Source: Azolla pinnata
Taxonomy: Eukaryota > Streptophyta > Polypodiopsida > Salviniales > Salviniaceae
Assembly (NCBI GenBank): GCA_037176905.1
Contig: JBBBWG010032064.1
Coordinates: 1 to 43,199 of the forward strand
Direction of reading: 5' to 3'
Length of the DNA stretch: 43,199 nt
Numbering within the stretch: position 1 is the stretch's first letter; each line of letters starts with the position of its first letter. This document shows positions 12,353 through 24,008 of the stretch, one piece after another. The position numbers were made by a program, and so were the translations under genes. The notes under the pieces are model-generated. The model worked only from the letters and a program-made list of their open reading frames with translations, did not search any database and had not been told where the DNA came from.

Positions 12353-12361
12353 AAACCCTAA
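12353..12361. promoter_or_regulatory. Telo-box (AAACCCTAA) upstream of the SEC-C gene
   Basis: AAACCCTAA lies about 95 bp upstream of the start codon at 12259, in reverse orientation relative to that gene. Telo-boxes are common near the transcription start of plant translation-related and organelle-biogenesis genes. Its role here is inferred from position only. Confidence 0.45.
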
Positions 12362-12369
12362 ATCCAGAT

Positions 12370-13787
12370 GTCAGATTCCATGTCAGATTTCATGTCGATT
12401 ACCAATCGATCGACATGCTTGTCCATTTCGATTTGTCGATCAACAATTGTTCGCATGTTAGGCGTCTCCTGTAATCATCCTACGTTGAATTCGATCCAAG
12501 CATGTGTTGCCTCTTGCCTTGCTATGTGTCTTGACGAAGAGCGCGAGCTGATCGATCATACTTATCGTAGTCGTGAGTTGTTGGAAGCTTGCTAGTTAGC
12601 CTACATATGAAAGCGATCGTTCGATGTTGAACGATACCTTTAGCTATTGTGGGAGAGAAATTCGAACACCAACGACGAGATTAATTGTTAAAACTTGAAT
12701 GTACTCGTACTGTTAGTGCCCACGTAGATTAATTGGTTGAATCAACCTCCCGATGATGGAGATGGGCTCATTATCTGAGCTTTAGGTTCAATCTTCACAA
12801 AGTATCGAGAAATTCTTGGATGTTTTCTACGAGGTGAAAGGGCCAAGACACATCCCAAATATCCATTGCAAGATTTGTAATGAAAGAAAGAGTCACAATG
12901 GAGATTGATTTACAATCCTTTCCCATTGAGATTTAAAAGTTATTCGAGCATAAGATTGCTACATAATCTTATGAATGAGTTTATAGGACATTGTTAATCT
13001 GCTACTCATGCTCTTATTATTTTTGTCGAGATTAAACCGTTGTGCACCCAATCAAGGTACCGAGGGTTGGAGATAGGGAGACAGTACGTTCGTCCAGTTT
13101 GAGAAGTGCAATGTTTCTTAGGCTTTGCAAATTTATACTTCAAGAGTTAGTCATAGCTTGTATTGCAATAAATTATGTCCATTCTCCAAGAAGTCTCAAA
13201 CAGTGCTATCATTGAGAACTATCTACACCTTAAAGAGATTCAAGTAGAGCTAGCTTACCATTTGCTTTGTACTCAAGTGGCAAATCAACATCGTTTGAAC
13301 TCCTCATCTAAGACACCCAAGTTTCTAGTTGGAAATCATGTAGAAATAGTATGACATAATATGAAATGGGATTGGTTAGGTTGTTGATGTTTCGGTCCAT
13401 TTGTAATCTCTCGCCTCATAAATGATGTTGCTTTGCACCTGGATCTTCCTCAACATATGCATTTTCATCCTTTCACCCTCGACGTCTAATGAACACAATG
13501 AAGTAATTTGCAAAGTGCCCCATTGCTTATATGTAGTAAAAACGCTCGTTTTCAGAACCCAAGATTGAATTCCCTCAACAGGTGGTGTGGTCAGTCATCT
13601 ATTCGATCGTCGTGTCCGTAAGTATCTGTACATGTATGCAATGCATACATCGATACATACATAAAGAAGTTGGCATGCATGGATATATATCAACCAGCAT
13701 CGAATGTCAATGTTGGTATGCACACGCATCATTGACATACATGCCCCACATATGATGCAAGAACGCATACGTATATATACAAAGATA
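12370..13787. other. Intergenic, nothing recognised
   Basis: About 1.4 kb of AT-rich sequence without a coding-like frame, domain or clear repeat. It separates the divergently transcribed SEC-C gene (minus) and PHF5A (plus). Confidence 0.4.
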
Positions 13788-13800
13788 TGGATGCATACCA

Positions 13801-14127
13801 AGCCCTACAAAGATATAGACACACACATACATGCACATACATACACACACATACATGCACATACATACACACACATACACTTACATACATACACATACAC
13901 TTACATACATACAGACACACACACATACGGACAGACAGACATGCATACAAACATATAAACGCACTTATATACATACATACACACATACACATACATACAT
14001 ACATGCATGCATACATACATACAGACACACACACACGCAGCATGCATGCATACATACATACATGCACACATGCATGCATAGATACACACATGCACACATA
14101 CATACATCCATCCATCCAACATAGATT
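13801..14127. repeat. (CATA)n/(CACA)n compound microsatellite
   Basis: About 330 bp of ACATACATACACACA-type sequence with interspersed TGCA, CAGA and CATC variants. It explains the long Thr/His/Tyr open frames on both strands, which are not genes. The array is bracketed by the 13-bp word TGGATGCATACCA at 13788-13800 and 14128-14140. It lies just upstream of the putative PHF5A 5' UTR. Confidence 0.9.
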
Positions 14128-14168
14128 TGGATGCATACCAGCATTCAAATGCAATTGTATACGTATGT

Positions 14169-14209
14169 ATACATAGGAAATACACATAGAGAATGTATTT
14201 TCTATGTAT
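14169..14209. other. 16-bp inverted repeat upstream of PHF5A leader
   Basis: ATACATAGGAAATACA (14169-14184) and TGTATTTTCTATGTAT (14194-14209) are reverse complements at 15 of 16 positions, with a 9-nt loop. The remaining pair would be a G-U wobble in RNA. It may form a hairpin or cruciform. It lies about 30 bp before the pyrimidine-rich leader. Confidence 0.6.
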
Positions 14210-14402
14210 GCATGCATGCATGTATGTGTATGCATCTCCGAAGCTGTTTTTGAAGAGTTTTTCCTTCTGTTTTCTGGACTCTGCTCCTGCTCGCCCCGCT
14301 ACTGCTGCTCCTGATCCTGCTCCCGCTCCCGCTCTGCTGCTGCTGCTGCTTTGTTCCCTTCTGCTTCGGGCCCTGCTTCTGCTCCTCCTTCAACTCAACA
14401 AG

Positions 14403-15114
14403 GTAAGATGCAGTGCTTCTCTGCGTCGATTTCGGTTTCCTTGAAAGACAGAGTCTATGGACAGGTCTAGGTCATACGGTTTGCAAACATGCATGGCACA
14501 TACAAATATGCAATACAACATGGCAAGCGTGCAAACGTGCATACAGCATACGCACACCATACAAACACAGCATACAGCATACCAGCATGCAACGCAAACT
14601 TAGGAATATATAAACAGAGTGCACAATCATGTACACAACCTACAACCTGCATGCAGCATACAACACACCATATTCCATTGTGCAAAGATGCATACACAGA
14701 CACGGCACACACGGTACCACATACAATAGACATGCATACATGCAAAGAAAGATTCATAGAAATATATATGCAAAGCACTCATACAAAACATACATGTCAT
14801 ACAAAATACATGAAAAACTCGCATACATAACGCAACCACAAATTTTTCAGCAAGGAAGCAATATTCAGTATTGCAACACGCATGAGAGCTCACTGCCTCT
14901 CCCAAACATGACGCGAGTGTAGGTAGATCTTCATTCGTAGGTAAATCATTCTTCAACTTGACCAATTTCTGCTTTCTTTTTAGGCATATGATGTCTGCAT
15001 TGCGCATAAAAAAGATAGGCAAACATTGACTATGTCGTAGAATGTTTATGTACATAAATACTGTTGTTCTAGGGCTTGCATATATGCTGCCTAACATTCT
15101 ACATCACTAAACAG
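14403..15114 (+). other. Putative 5' UTR intron of PHF5A
   Basis: A pyrimidine/CTG-rich leader ends at CAACAAG, followed by the donor GTAAGATG at 14403. The acceptor ACTAAACAG ends at 15114, and exon sequence AGGAGAGAAGAGG leads to the ATG at 15145. Donor and acceptor are both good. The intron contains imperfect CATACAGCATACA-type microsatellite sequence. Transcript data would settle it. Confidence 0.6.
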
Positions 15115-15144
15115 AGGAGAGAAGAGGGAGACAGATCCAGAGAA

Positions 15145-15477
15145 ATGGCAAAGCATCACCCTGACCTGATCATGTGCCGCAAGCAGCCTGGCATCGCCAT
15201 CGGGCGCTTGTGCGAGAAGTGTGATGGCAAGTGCGTAATCTGTGACTCGTATGTTCGGCCCTGCACCCTGGTGCGTGTCTGCGACGAATGCAACTACGGC
15301 TCCTTCCAGGGTCGCTGTGTCATTTGTGGTGGCGCTGGCATCTCCGATGCCTACTACTGCAAGGAGTGCACACAGCAGGAGAAGGACAGGGATGGCTGTC
15401 CCAAGATTGTTAACCTAGGTAGTGCCAAGACCGACCTCTTCTACGAGCGCAAGAAGTATGGCTTCAAGAAGAGATAG
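15145..15477 (+). CDS. PHF5A: PHF5A / SF3b 14 kDa-type splicing factor (Rds3 family)
   Basis: A 110-codon single coding exon gives a full-length PHF5A, a small zinc protein of the U2 snRNP SF3b complex in the nucleus. With SF3B1 it forms the pocket that holds the branch-point adenosine. The start [20 protein letters not shown], the repeated CxxC pairs (CEKC, CVIC, CDEC, CVIC, CKEC) that form three zinc sites, and the basic end KKYGFKKR match the family along its length, which is near-invariant in eukaryotes. The ATG at 15145 is the family start; an upstream in-frame extension lies in the UTR. An AATAAA at 15938-15943 is a candidate poly(A) signal about 460 bp after the stop. The gene lies 2.2 kb upstream of RPL19 on the same strand. 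Confidence 0.97.
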   Translation: MAKHHPDLIMCRKQPGIAIGRLCEKCDGKCVICDSYVRPCTLVRVCDECNYGSFQGRCVICGGAGISDAYYCKECTQQEKDRDGCPKIVNLGSAKTDLFYERKKYGFKKR

Positions 15478-17260
15478 ATGAAGAGGTAGGTGGGTACGTG
15501 GATCGACCAGAGAGAGGGGAGAAAGCGAGCTGAGGTGCATGACAGGCATTCGCTTGCTTTCCTTCCACTTCTTTTCTCTTTTTTTGTAAGGTTTATTACT
15601 GCAGCGAATGCTTTGCAAGTCCTGTCGACATTGCTTGTCTGGTAACTTAATTCTCTAGCCTATAACTAAAAAGTACAGAAAGCCACCATTTACTTTCTGG
15701 CTTGTAAGCTCTACTGTGTATCACATGGAAACAGTCCAGCTTCCTTCCTAACCATGCTGTTCTGATGTGTAAACTGGTGTTCCTCATTTTCTCATTTTCT
15801 GCAATTTGAAAAGTGTCTATTTTCCAAATTATCTTGAAATTGATCTGTCTGTTACTGACAGTTAGTCCCGCAGAAATGATCAATCAATCGATCTCGGGCA
15901 TTTTTGTTCCTCAAATGGATGGAAGTCGATCGGATACAATAAAAAGAAAAGCTGGTCTCTCTTGTACATTTCACAGTTAGAGAGTCAGGATCTATAATTT
16001 GTTGTCCCATTCATGTCGATCAGGATAATGTGTGCAGAGGCTTCTTTCTATATTTGCAGTGTGATTGATATTTGCAACACATTGGTGCTGCTTATGTAGC
16101 AAGATGTTTGTTTTGGGTAGTATGGGGAAGTTGATGATGCCATAGCAGTTACTTCTGCCTCTCCACTCACTCTTTGAAATCAGTATATGTTCTTTTGGCT
16201 GCAGTATTGCTCAATTTTCCCAGTTGAAATCTGTGCAACATTATTCTGGGTGTCCAGTGTATGGCTTCTGAAATAATGCATGATTTTTATGGGAGCTGTT
16301 ATTTCAGTATTTTGATTCACTATTTGAGGTTGGAGAATATTTCTTTAGTTTTTGGATCAGTCTTTTTTGTTTTTAATGCTGCGTTGTTGTATCGGTTCAA
16401 ATCCTTATTTCTTCTTTCGCTTCTTTTGTATATGCGTGCTTTTATACAGATAGATCTGTATTGTCGATTTGCGAATACAGAACAAGGGCCAACTGTTTGC
16501 CCCAATCTTGTAGCACTTTGTTGAGCACAATAGTTTTAAGGTTAGGATTGTTGTGGATGGATGTTAGGATATGTTATCATTAAGTCGTTGGTCACACATA
16601 TCCGCATCAATGTTTTATTGGAACATGAGAAAATAGTGGATAACAAGATTTCTTTTGTTCTGTTTGATCGATTATCGTGCCCATATACTTTTGAGGATGT
16701 TTTAAGGACTTTGGCTGGTTGACAATGGATTGACCAAGCATTATGATGCACAACATCCCATTTTAATATCGTCTGCAATATGTTAAGTGTTCTTGTCATC
16801 AATCTCATTAGTTCTCTTAATTGTTAAGCAATAATGATCTTATATTGATAGTTGTGTGAGACATTGATAAACACCAGATCTCTCTCTCTCTCTCTCTCTC
16901 TCTATTATTGCTATGAAAATTAGGCAACATGAATTGCCTTGCCTGAGAGCTTTATTGGATTGCAATAAAATGACACGATTACATCATTCTCCACCCCATA
17001 TGTTCTCTCATTTCTCTCTTAGAGCCTTGGAGGACAATCAATTTTGATTATATATTATGTTTAATTATCTTTTCCCATTAGATGCTATAAACATTGCATT
17101 CCACCTTATACAAACGTTGGATGATTGTATTTGTAATCGTCATAGTACTCTGATAGATGAGTGGATACACTAACATTATTGTATGCTTTGTCTGACGGGT
17201 CATGTTGGCCTAAACAGACATCAACATATATCTTCCTTTCTTTCTTTCTCGCATCGCAAG
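15478..17260. other. PHF5A 3' flank and intergenic sequence with a (TC)n microsatellite
   Basis: This holds the probable PHF5A 3' UTR (to about 15960) and AT-rich spacer. A (TC)n run of about 24 bp lies near 16879-16903. No confident gene is seen; the frame at 16261-16524 encodes a hydrophobic stretch but has no recognisable family. Confidence 0.4.
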
Positions 17261-17377
17261 GCAGTTGATGTCTGGAGACTGTACAAAGTGGGTTCTAGCC
17301 AGATGAAGCAGATTCACATAGATCTAGCAAATGAGGTAGAGAAGAGATCTGGATCGAGGCGAAAAAAACGCGACTAA
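17261..17377 (+). CDS. Possible terminal exon of an unrecognised gene
   Basis: A strong polypyrimidine tract ends at CGCATCGCAAG (17250-17260). It is followed by an open stretch of 38 codons plus stop that reads like a protein C-terminus: VDVWRLYKVGSS, then an amphipathic IHIDLANEVEKR, then a basic tail RRKKRD. I do not recognise the family and found no convincing partner exon between 15478 and 17200. It may be the last exon of an unresolved gene, a gene fragment, or chance. Confidence 0.22.
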   Translation, partial: AVDVWRLYKVGSSQMKQIHIDLANEVEKRSGSRRKKRD

Positions 17378-17545
17378 TCATACCAGCTCTATGTATGGAT
17401 GGCATCAAAGCATCTAAAATATAAAACTCTGTACAAATGAGTCCCAAGGAACATCCACAAGGATAAGAAGCAGCAAAGACAGGCCATTTATGTAAATAAA
17501 AGAAACATGAGGGATATATTTATGCTTTATGAACCAGATCTCAGG

Positions 17546-17554
17546 AAACCCTAA
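17546..17554 (+). promoter_or_regulatory. RPL19: Telo-box (AAACCCTAA) in the RPL19 leader/promoter
   Basis: AAACCCTAA lies about 100 bp before the RPL19 ATG and is directly followed by a long CT-rich tract. A telo-box near the transcription start is characteristic of plant ribosomal-protein genes, where it acts with other elements in growth-linked expression. Motif and position are seen; activity is inferred. Confidence 0.7.
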
Positions 17555-17651
17555 TTCCTCTTCTTCTTCTTTCTTCTTCTTCTTCTTCTTTTTCTTCTTC
17601 TTCTCTCCTTCCTTTTCCTCTGATTCCGACACGGTCGCTCGTACTCTAGCC

Positions 17652-19885
17652 ATGGTTTCCTTGAAGCTTCAGAAGCGCTTGGCGGCCAGCGTCCTCAAGT
17701 GCGGCAAGAAGAAGGTGTGGCTCGACCCCAATGAGGTCAATGAGATCTCCATGGCCAATTCCAGTAAGCTCCCTCTGTCTCTCTCTCTCCTGCTCTCTTA
17801 CCTTCTTTTCTTGCTTTTATGGCTGCTCTCTCTGTCGACATGTTCTTCTGTCTTGAAGTGTCTGTTTTTTGTTTGAAGGCAAAACATTCTCCTTTTTCGT
17901 CTGCGTTTGTGTGATAGGATCCCAAAAATGTTGTCTTTCTTCTTCGTTGTAGCCGTGTTTTCTTCTTCTTAATTTCCTTGCATATTCGAGGTAATGTGTT
18001 TGCTGACATCAGGAGCTGTGCTTGTTTTATCTCCTTCCAATATGGTTCGCGCTTTCTGTTTATGTCCGCCAATCATAGGAGCGAAATTGTAATATACAAG
18101 AAACGATCGTTTCTCCATCTTTCGTCATCGAAGCCCTCAGATAATAATCTCCTTCAAGTCAAGCCCTTGCCGTATGGATGTATCGCTTTTCTCCCATTTA
18201 TTTTATTCTCTTCGCCCTATCGTTCTCTTTAAAACATTAGAAACATAATGTTAATTGCAGATTTGGTTTCATGAATGTTTGTAAAGGTGAAATTTTTAAG
18301 TTCGTAAACTGTTTGAAATCCATTCGTTGACGAGTAGTATGGAGGTTGTTCTCTTTACAGATTTGCTTGGAAAGTCTCTGTGGATTCATAGTTAAGAGTG
18401 AATTATACGTTCTATTTATTTTTCAATTGGTGTAAAGAAGAATTGACATGTATAGCTGAAATCTGACGGAGTTTAGTTTGGTTCGGATTTGAACACATGA
18501 TTCAGGACAAAATATTCGTAAGCTTGTAAAGGATGGTTTTGTGATTCGCAAACCTACCAAGATTCACTCACGAGCAAGGGCAAGGCGTGCCCTTGAAGCA
18601 AAGAGAAAGGGCAGGCATTCTGGATATGGTACGTGGGCTCATCCCAAATTTTGGGTTCCACTGATGTATAACAGGCTACTTTTTGGCCATCATAATACAT
18701 AATAAGTTATGTACACCTGCTTTCTATACTGCAGCTGTCAAATATGTAGCATACGTACAACACGTGTGGGATGCATATATGAAATATTTCAAGAATATCT
18801 ACCATTTTATTAATCCAAGGCTCTCTGCTGAGGATAGATCATCCCGAATATGTTAAATATGAGAATACTTTTTTAGTGTTTGTTTGCATCTACAATTACA
18901 TTTGCTGAGTTTTGTACATTCAATTTCTCTATATCATACAAGGATTGCATTATAAATTCAAAAACGAAAGAGAATTTCCAGAAACTTTGGTTAATGATGG
19001 AATTTATCCGACTCAGGATAATGTTTTAGATGAAAATTTATTCACCTTTTTTAGGAATATGAGATGCTAGTCAAATACATTGAACTTTTATATGGAAAAT
19101 TTGTGTAAAACTTCTGCCATTGTACTTTTAGAATGTGAAATATGTGTTTAAAATAGTTTGGAGATATGTGTGCTGCTTACATTATGACCTGTTTTCTAAA
19201 ATAATCTTGGGACTCTGTACATAGGTAAAAGGCGTGGTACCAGGGAGGCAAGGCTACCCTCAAAGATACTGTGGCTGAGGCGTATGCGTGTTCTCCGCCG
19301 CCTCTTGAGAAAGTACCGTGAGGCGAAGAAGATTGACAAGCACATGTACCATGACATGTACATGAAGGTGAAGGGTAATGTGTTCAAGAACAAGCGTGTG
19401 TTGATGGAGAGCATCCACAAAACCAAAGCAGAGAAGGCACGTGAGAAGACCTTGTCTGACCAGTTTGAAGCTTCCAGAGCTAAAGGAAAAGCTATCCGTG
19501 AGAGGAAGTCAGCCAGGAGGGAAGAGCGGTTGGCACAGGTAATTAATTGTGTACTTCCATTTCTCTCCCAATTCACACTTGCTTCTTTTGTCCATGTAAA
19601 TCCGTTTGTTTATGGAAAAGCTTTTCTAACCACTATGACGATTCTCAGTTCTCACTCTTTTATGTATATTCATGAATTTATTTTCTTTTGCAGGGATTGG
19701 GAACTGAGGCAACCACACCTGCTCCTGCAACAGTTGTCGCTGCACCTGAGTATGTGCCACAATCGCTAGCTTTTGTCTTTCGTTTTTAACACTTCATTTT
19801 TACTTTTCCCTTCATTTAATTTGCTTTTTATTCATTCTTTTCGATATTGAATTTGTGCAGGGCAAAGAAGAAATCAAAGAAATGA
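17652..19885 (+). CDS. RPL19: 60S ribosomal protein L19 (eL19)
   Basis: Five exons (17652-17763, 18506-18628, 19225-19538, 19694-19749, 19861-19885) join in phase to 209 codons plus stop, the usual length for plant eL19. The protein begins [20 protein letters not shown]. It contains the conserved globular core with [20 protein letters not shown] and the [14 protein letters not shown] segment, then the long basic helix that reaches across to the small subunit. The plant-type tail is Ala/Pro/Thr-rich and ends in EAKKKSKK. The protein acts in cytosolic ribosomes as part of the 60S subunit. All introns are GT-AG. A telo-box and CT-rich leader precede the start, as usual for ribosomal-protein genes. 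There is no sign of damage. Confidence 0.97.
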
Positions 19886-20643
19886 ATGACAAGATAAGTG
19901 TAGGGAGACTCCGGAACTATCTTTGGTCAAGAAAACGAATTGAGAAATTGTTGTTTTAAACGTTGTGGACGAGAGCCTTGTTGATTTGGTGGGCGTAATG
20001 TATTAGTTTTGTTTTTTGTGCAAATTGAAATTTCAGTACTTAATTGACATGTCTATTTCAAGTTTTTACATGGCTATGGAAATTTGGCAAAACGTATATA
20101 AATAGATGTCTTCATCTGATATTGCCCATATCTGTTCGCTGGTGAATGTGTATATATGCAAATTGAAGTACATACCACTGCGGACTTCGGCGAGTCCTAA
20201 CGAGGATTCATGAAATTGATGTCTGGACTACTTACTGTCTATGGTTTCGTTTACAACTGTGAATCGAGTAAGGGTCAATGGGAGATTGGTTGTAACCCGA
20301 GTAGTAAGATTGAATGTAGGTTCTCTTAAGATGTTGAGTGGATGAACTCAATCAAATTATTGAACATGGTTAATAGTCTAGAATCCATCTTCCAATGCGC
20401 TCTGCATCTGATTGCTTGCTCTCATGAATTCAGTCTTTGCCTTTGTAAATACCAAGCCAAAGTTTTGGGAAGTTGAAAGTGGTTGTCCAAAAAGAATTCA
20501 CAGACAAAAGGAAAACATTATTAATAAGTGTTTTCTGTATCAGCAACTGAAATTTTTGTAAGGTCCTATAATATGTCTTCATTGTAAATCCCCAAATAAC
20601 GTTCCACGCAATTCCCATGGGTTTTTCTACCTCGATTTTTTGC
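19886..20643. other. RPL19 3' flank and intergenic sequence up to the gap
   Basis: AT-rich sequence without a recognisable gene. The first 200-300 bases are probably RPL19 3' UTR. Confidence 0.4.
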
Positions 20644-20743
20644 NNNNNNNNNNNNNNNNNNNNNNNNNNNNNNNNNNNNNNNNNNNNNNNNNNNNNNNNN
20701 NNNNNNNNNNNNNNNNNNNNNNNNNNNNNNNNNNNNNNNNNNN
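20644..20743. other. Assembly gap (100 N)
   Basis: Exactly 100 N, a conventional placeholder for a gap of unknown size. The right edge runs directly into a tandem repeat, which probably caused the break. Open frames reported across it are artefacts. Confidence 0.98.
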
Positions 20744-20916
20744 AGATGGTCAAGGACATGGTCAATGAGGAAGATGTTCAATGAAATGGTCAATGAGATA
20801 GATGGTCAATGGAATGGTTAATGAGATAGATGGTCAAGGACATGGTCAACGAGATAGATGGTCAAGAAAATGGTCAATGAGATAGATAGATGGTCAAGAA
20901 AGTGGTCAAGGAGATG
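20744..20916. repeat. GATAGATGGTCAA tandem repeat carrying ten W-box cores
   Basis: About 170 bp of units combining GATAGATGGTCAA with ACATGGTCAATGA, roughly 32 bp per full unit. GGTCAA occurs ten times. Its reverse complement TTGACC is the core of the W-box bound by plant WRKY factors. The array abuts the gap, so its true length is unknown. It lies about 540 bp upstream of the GT8 gene start. Confidence 0.8.
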
Positions 20917-21455
20917 TGCTAGAAAGAGAAGGGAAAGTCTGACCAAATTTGGTTTGTGGAAGAAATTTAAATTTAGAGTGAATTTCCTAAAAAGACAACA
21001 GAAGGAAGGAAGGAAGACTTCCATGGCTATGGCTGCTTCTTCTTCTTCTTCTTCATCACTGCCTCTGTAGAAGTCTTCCCCCCAAGATCTGTTCTTCCCC
21101 TCCCTTCTCCCCTCTGTCTCTCTGTCTCTCTGTCTCTCCCATCATCCCCTTGGTAGTCTGAATAATGTTGGCCTTCTTCTCCCTTCCTCCCTTCCTCCAC
21201 TCCATTTGATTCCATTCCCCTCGCCCTCTCTCCCTCTTCGCCGTTTGTACAGTGGAGAGATCGAGCGCAGACGCCTGCCTGCCGTCTCCCGCACAGGCGG
21301 AGAAGGAAGCCCCGCCAAAATAATGGACGCAGCATTCCCGTTTCCAAGCTGAAGTTCGGAAAGCCTTGGAGGAAAGGCGCCCGCAACCAAGGGAAGGTTA
21401 GAAGGAGAAGGGAGGCGAAGGGAAGAGAAGGGAGTGATTCGAGCAGAAGCAGCAG
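20917..21455. other. Upstream region/5' UTR of the GT8 gene
   Basis: Contains a (CTT)n run near 21040-21054 and a long CTCTCTGTCTC pyrimidine stretch at about 21090-21240, typical of plant leaders. No coding region is supported; the open frames on both strands here reflect low complexity. Confidence 0.4.
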
Positions 21456-24008
21456 ATGCAAAGCCTTTCTTTTCTGCTTCTCCTTGTTGGGTTCGTAATC
21501 TACGCGGCATACACAAAACAAAACAAACAGGGAGAGAGAAAAGAATCACGGGAGGACACGATGGTGGTGATGGTGTCGATGGTGATGGTGATGGCGATGG
21601 TGATGGCGATGGCGACGACGACGGCAGCAGCCGTGATGCTGTCGACGAGCACAAGCCCTTCTTCATCGTCTGCTGCCATATCCTCTGTGGCGAACGCCAT
21701 GGCTCAGGGGAAGATGGTGTGGGGTGGAGCTGCGTGGGCGCTGGGAACAACTGGAAGCAGGAAGCAGAGTAGCAGTAGCACTAGTACCAGTTCTAGGGCA
21801 GGGCGCCATGCCTACGCCACAATGCTGTACATGGGCACTCCCCGTGACCACGAATTCTACATTGCTGCCCGCGTGATGATGCAGTCTCTCCTCCGCCTCC
21901 GCGTCGATGCAGACCTCGTCGTCATCGCATCCAAGAATCTCCCTTCGCTCTGGGTCCAAACACTGTGAGTGCTCTTCCTCCTTTCCTTTCATATCTCATC
22001 TCCGTGCCTTCTCCGATTTGTGCTTGTTTCTTTGATTTGTGCTCGTTTCTTGCTCGTTAGAAATTGTTAGAAACTCACTTTAGAGTACATACATATTGTT
22101 AGAAATTGGACTTCCACTCCGATGCTTGTATGTGCTGTTATTTGCAAGATTGATAGCTTCTATTTCCTGTACTAAATTCCATTAGCCTTTGTTAATTTTA
22201 GTGAAAGGGAGAACGTCAAGGTGGTCTCCGTTGATGATATTCCCAACCCTTATAGCACCCAGGACAATTTCAATTCTCGGTTCCAGTTGACTCTCAACAA
22301 GCTATATGCTTGGAGTCTGGTCGATTATGAGCGTGTTGTGATGCTTGATGCAGACAACATATTTCTACGCAAATCTGATGAGCTTTTTCAGTGTGGGCAG
22401 TTTTGTGCAGTCTTTATCAATCCTTGCATCTTCCACACCGGACTCTTTGTCCTGGAGGTTAGATTTCAATGAATGTTAGTTTCAAGTATGATCAAAATCT
22501 CAAGGAAATATTCCACCTTTGCTTAGTGTTGCGAGTTTTCCTTTGCTTATTTCAGCCATCAAAGGAAATGTTCCAAAATATGTGTGACGGTCTCAAGACC
22601 AAGGAAAATAGAGATGGTGCAGATCAAGGTTACTTGATGGCTTGGTTCGATGATTTGTTGGAAAGGCCTCTATTTGTTCCACCTGCCAACGGTTCCAAAG
22701 TGGATGGATACTATCGCCTGCCACTTGGCTATCAGATGGATGCATCATATTTTTGTGAGCTACGACATTATCAAGGAAGAATATTTTATTTATTCGTTTT
22801 TCATTTTAATATCTTGCCAATACTTTCCTTGTATTGACATGCAGACTTGAAGCTTCGATGGAATGTTCCATGTGGTCCCAACAGTGTGATCACTTTTCCT
22901 AGCATGCCATGGTTGAAGCCATGGTACTGGTGGTCATGGCCAGTTCTACCTCTGGGTCTCCAATGGCATGAACAACGTCGAGCCACTATTGGGTATGTGC
23001 ATCAAATTCTTGTTCTGAATCCGCTGTTTACAAGATTTTGGCTGCCCAGGGCTTTGGGTTGCCTTGTTCCAAATCACCTGTGACTGAGAAACAAGTAAAC
23101 CACACCTTTTCCCATGTGTAAGAGTGACCATGATTAGTGTTTATCTGAAAAACAACATGCCCATTGGATGTTATTTTGCATGGGTGAACCTGCCTTGCTG
23201 CAATTGTTGTGCTGTTGTTTTTAAAAAGCAAAAATGATAATTGTTTTGATTATGGGCTCATCTCATCTATGTCTGGCTGCTTGTTTTGATTTTCTTCCTA
23301 GGTACTTAACAGCATTGCATTGAACTAGGGTATAATGTCTTGATGTAATTTTTCATAAGCTGTTATGTATAATAGATGCTTGAGTCTAACATCATTGCTT
23401 CCAACATATTTCGAAACAGCCCTTCTTACATTGTTGTTTTGTGTTCTCTCTACAGGTATGCTGCTGAAGTCCCAGTTTTGGTCTCGGAAGCACTTTTCTA
23501 TGTGGGAACCCTTTTAACAGCTCTTGTCATCAGAAGGCGGGCATTGCAAGAAAAAGTCCAACCAGGCCGTGGGAACTGTTCAGAGGGCTCACTCCTATTC
23601 CTGTTTGTTGTAAGGATCGCAGCGATCCTTGGTTCGTTTATTTTACCTGCAGTATTGATACCTCGGACTGTGCATCCTCTCATGGGTTGGTTCGTTGAGC
23701 TGTTAGGAGCGATTTCCTTATTGTTCGTCATAATGGCCATTGGAAAATTACCCGTTTTGGTCATTTTGACACCCTGGTTTGGTGTGGTTGGAGCTTTACT
23801 AACATTAGCTGCTCCTATCTATAGTAGTGGCATTGTAAGGGCACTAGGCATTGGTTTCTATGCCTTTGTTGCTTCACCATTTCTATGGTGGGTTTGCAAG
23901 GAAATCTTTGGAATCACAATGGGTCCAAGGGAAGCTCAGCAATCAAAAGGAGCTTGGAATAGTTTAAGGTCAGAGCCACCTTCATCACAACTTACAAAGA
24001 TATGTTAA
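21456..24008 (+). CDS. IPUT1: Inositol phosphorylceramide glucuronosyltransferase (GT8, IPUT1/PGSIP6 type)
   Basis: Five exons (21456-21964, 22202-22457, 22556-22754, 22845-22992, 23456-24008) join in phase to 554 codons. The protein is a family-8 glycosyltransferase of the PGSIP6/IPUT1 clade, which adds glucuronic acid to inositol phosphorylceramide, the first step of GIPC sphingolipid head-group assembly in the Golgi. Seen in the sequence: an N-terminal hydrophobic segment; the catalytic domain from HAYATMLYMGTPRD with the metal-binding DAD at about residues 219-221; CGQFCAVFINPCIFHTGLFV; and RLPLGYQMDASYF with CGPNSVITFP. The WLKPWYWWSWPVLPLG block is followed by about five C-terminal membrane segments, the mark of this clade as against the starch-initiation PGSIPs. 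Start choice is uncertain: the ATG at 21456 gives a signal-anchor-like MQSLSFLLLLVGFVIYAAYT, but a later ATG at 21561 begins a Met/Val repeat. Confidence 0.9.

Noticed and set aside
13704..14235. Long Thr/His/Tyr and Cys/Met/Val frames
   Set aside because: They are translations of the CATA/CACA microsatellite on either strand.
20430..20793. Open frames spanning the N run
   Set aside because: They exist only because N codons are not stops.
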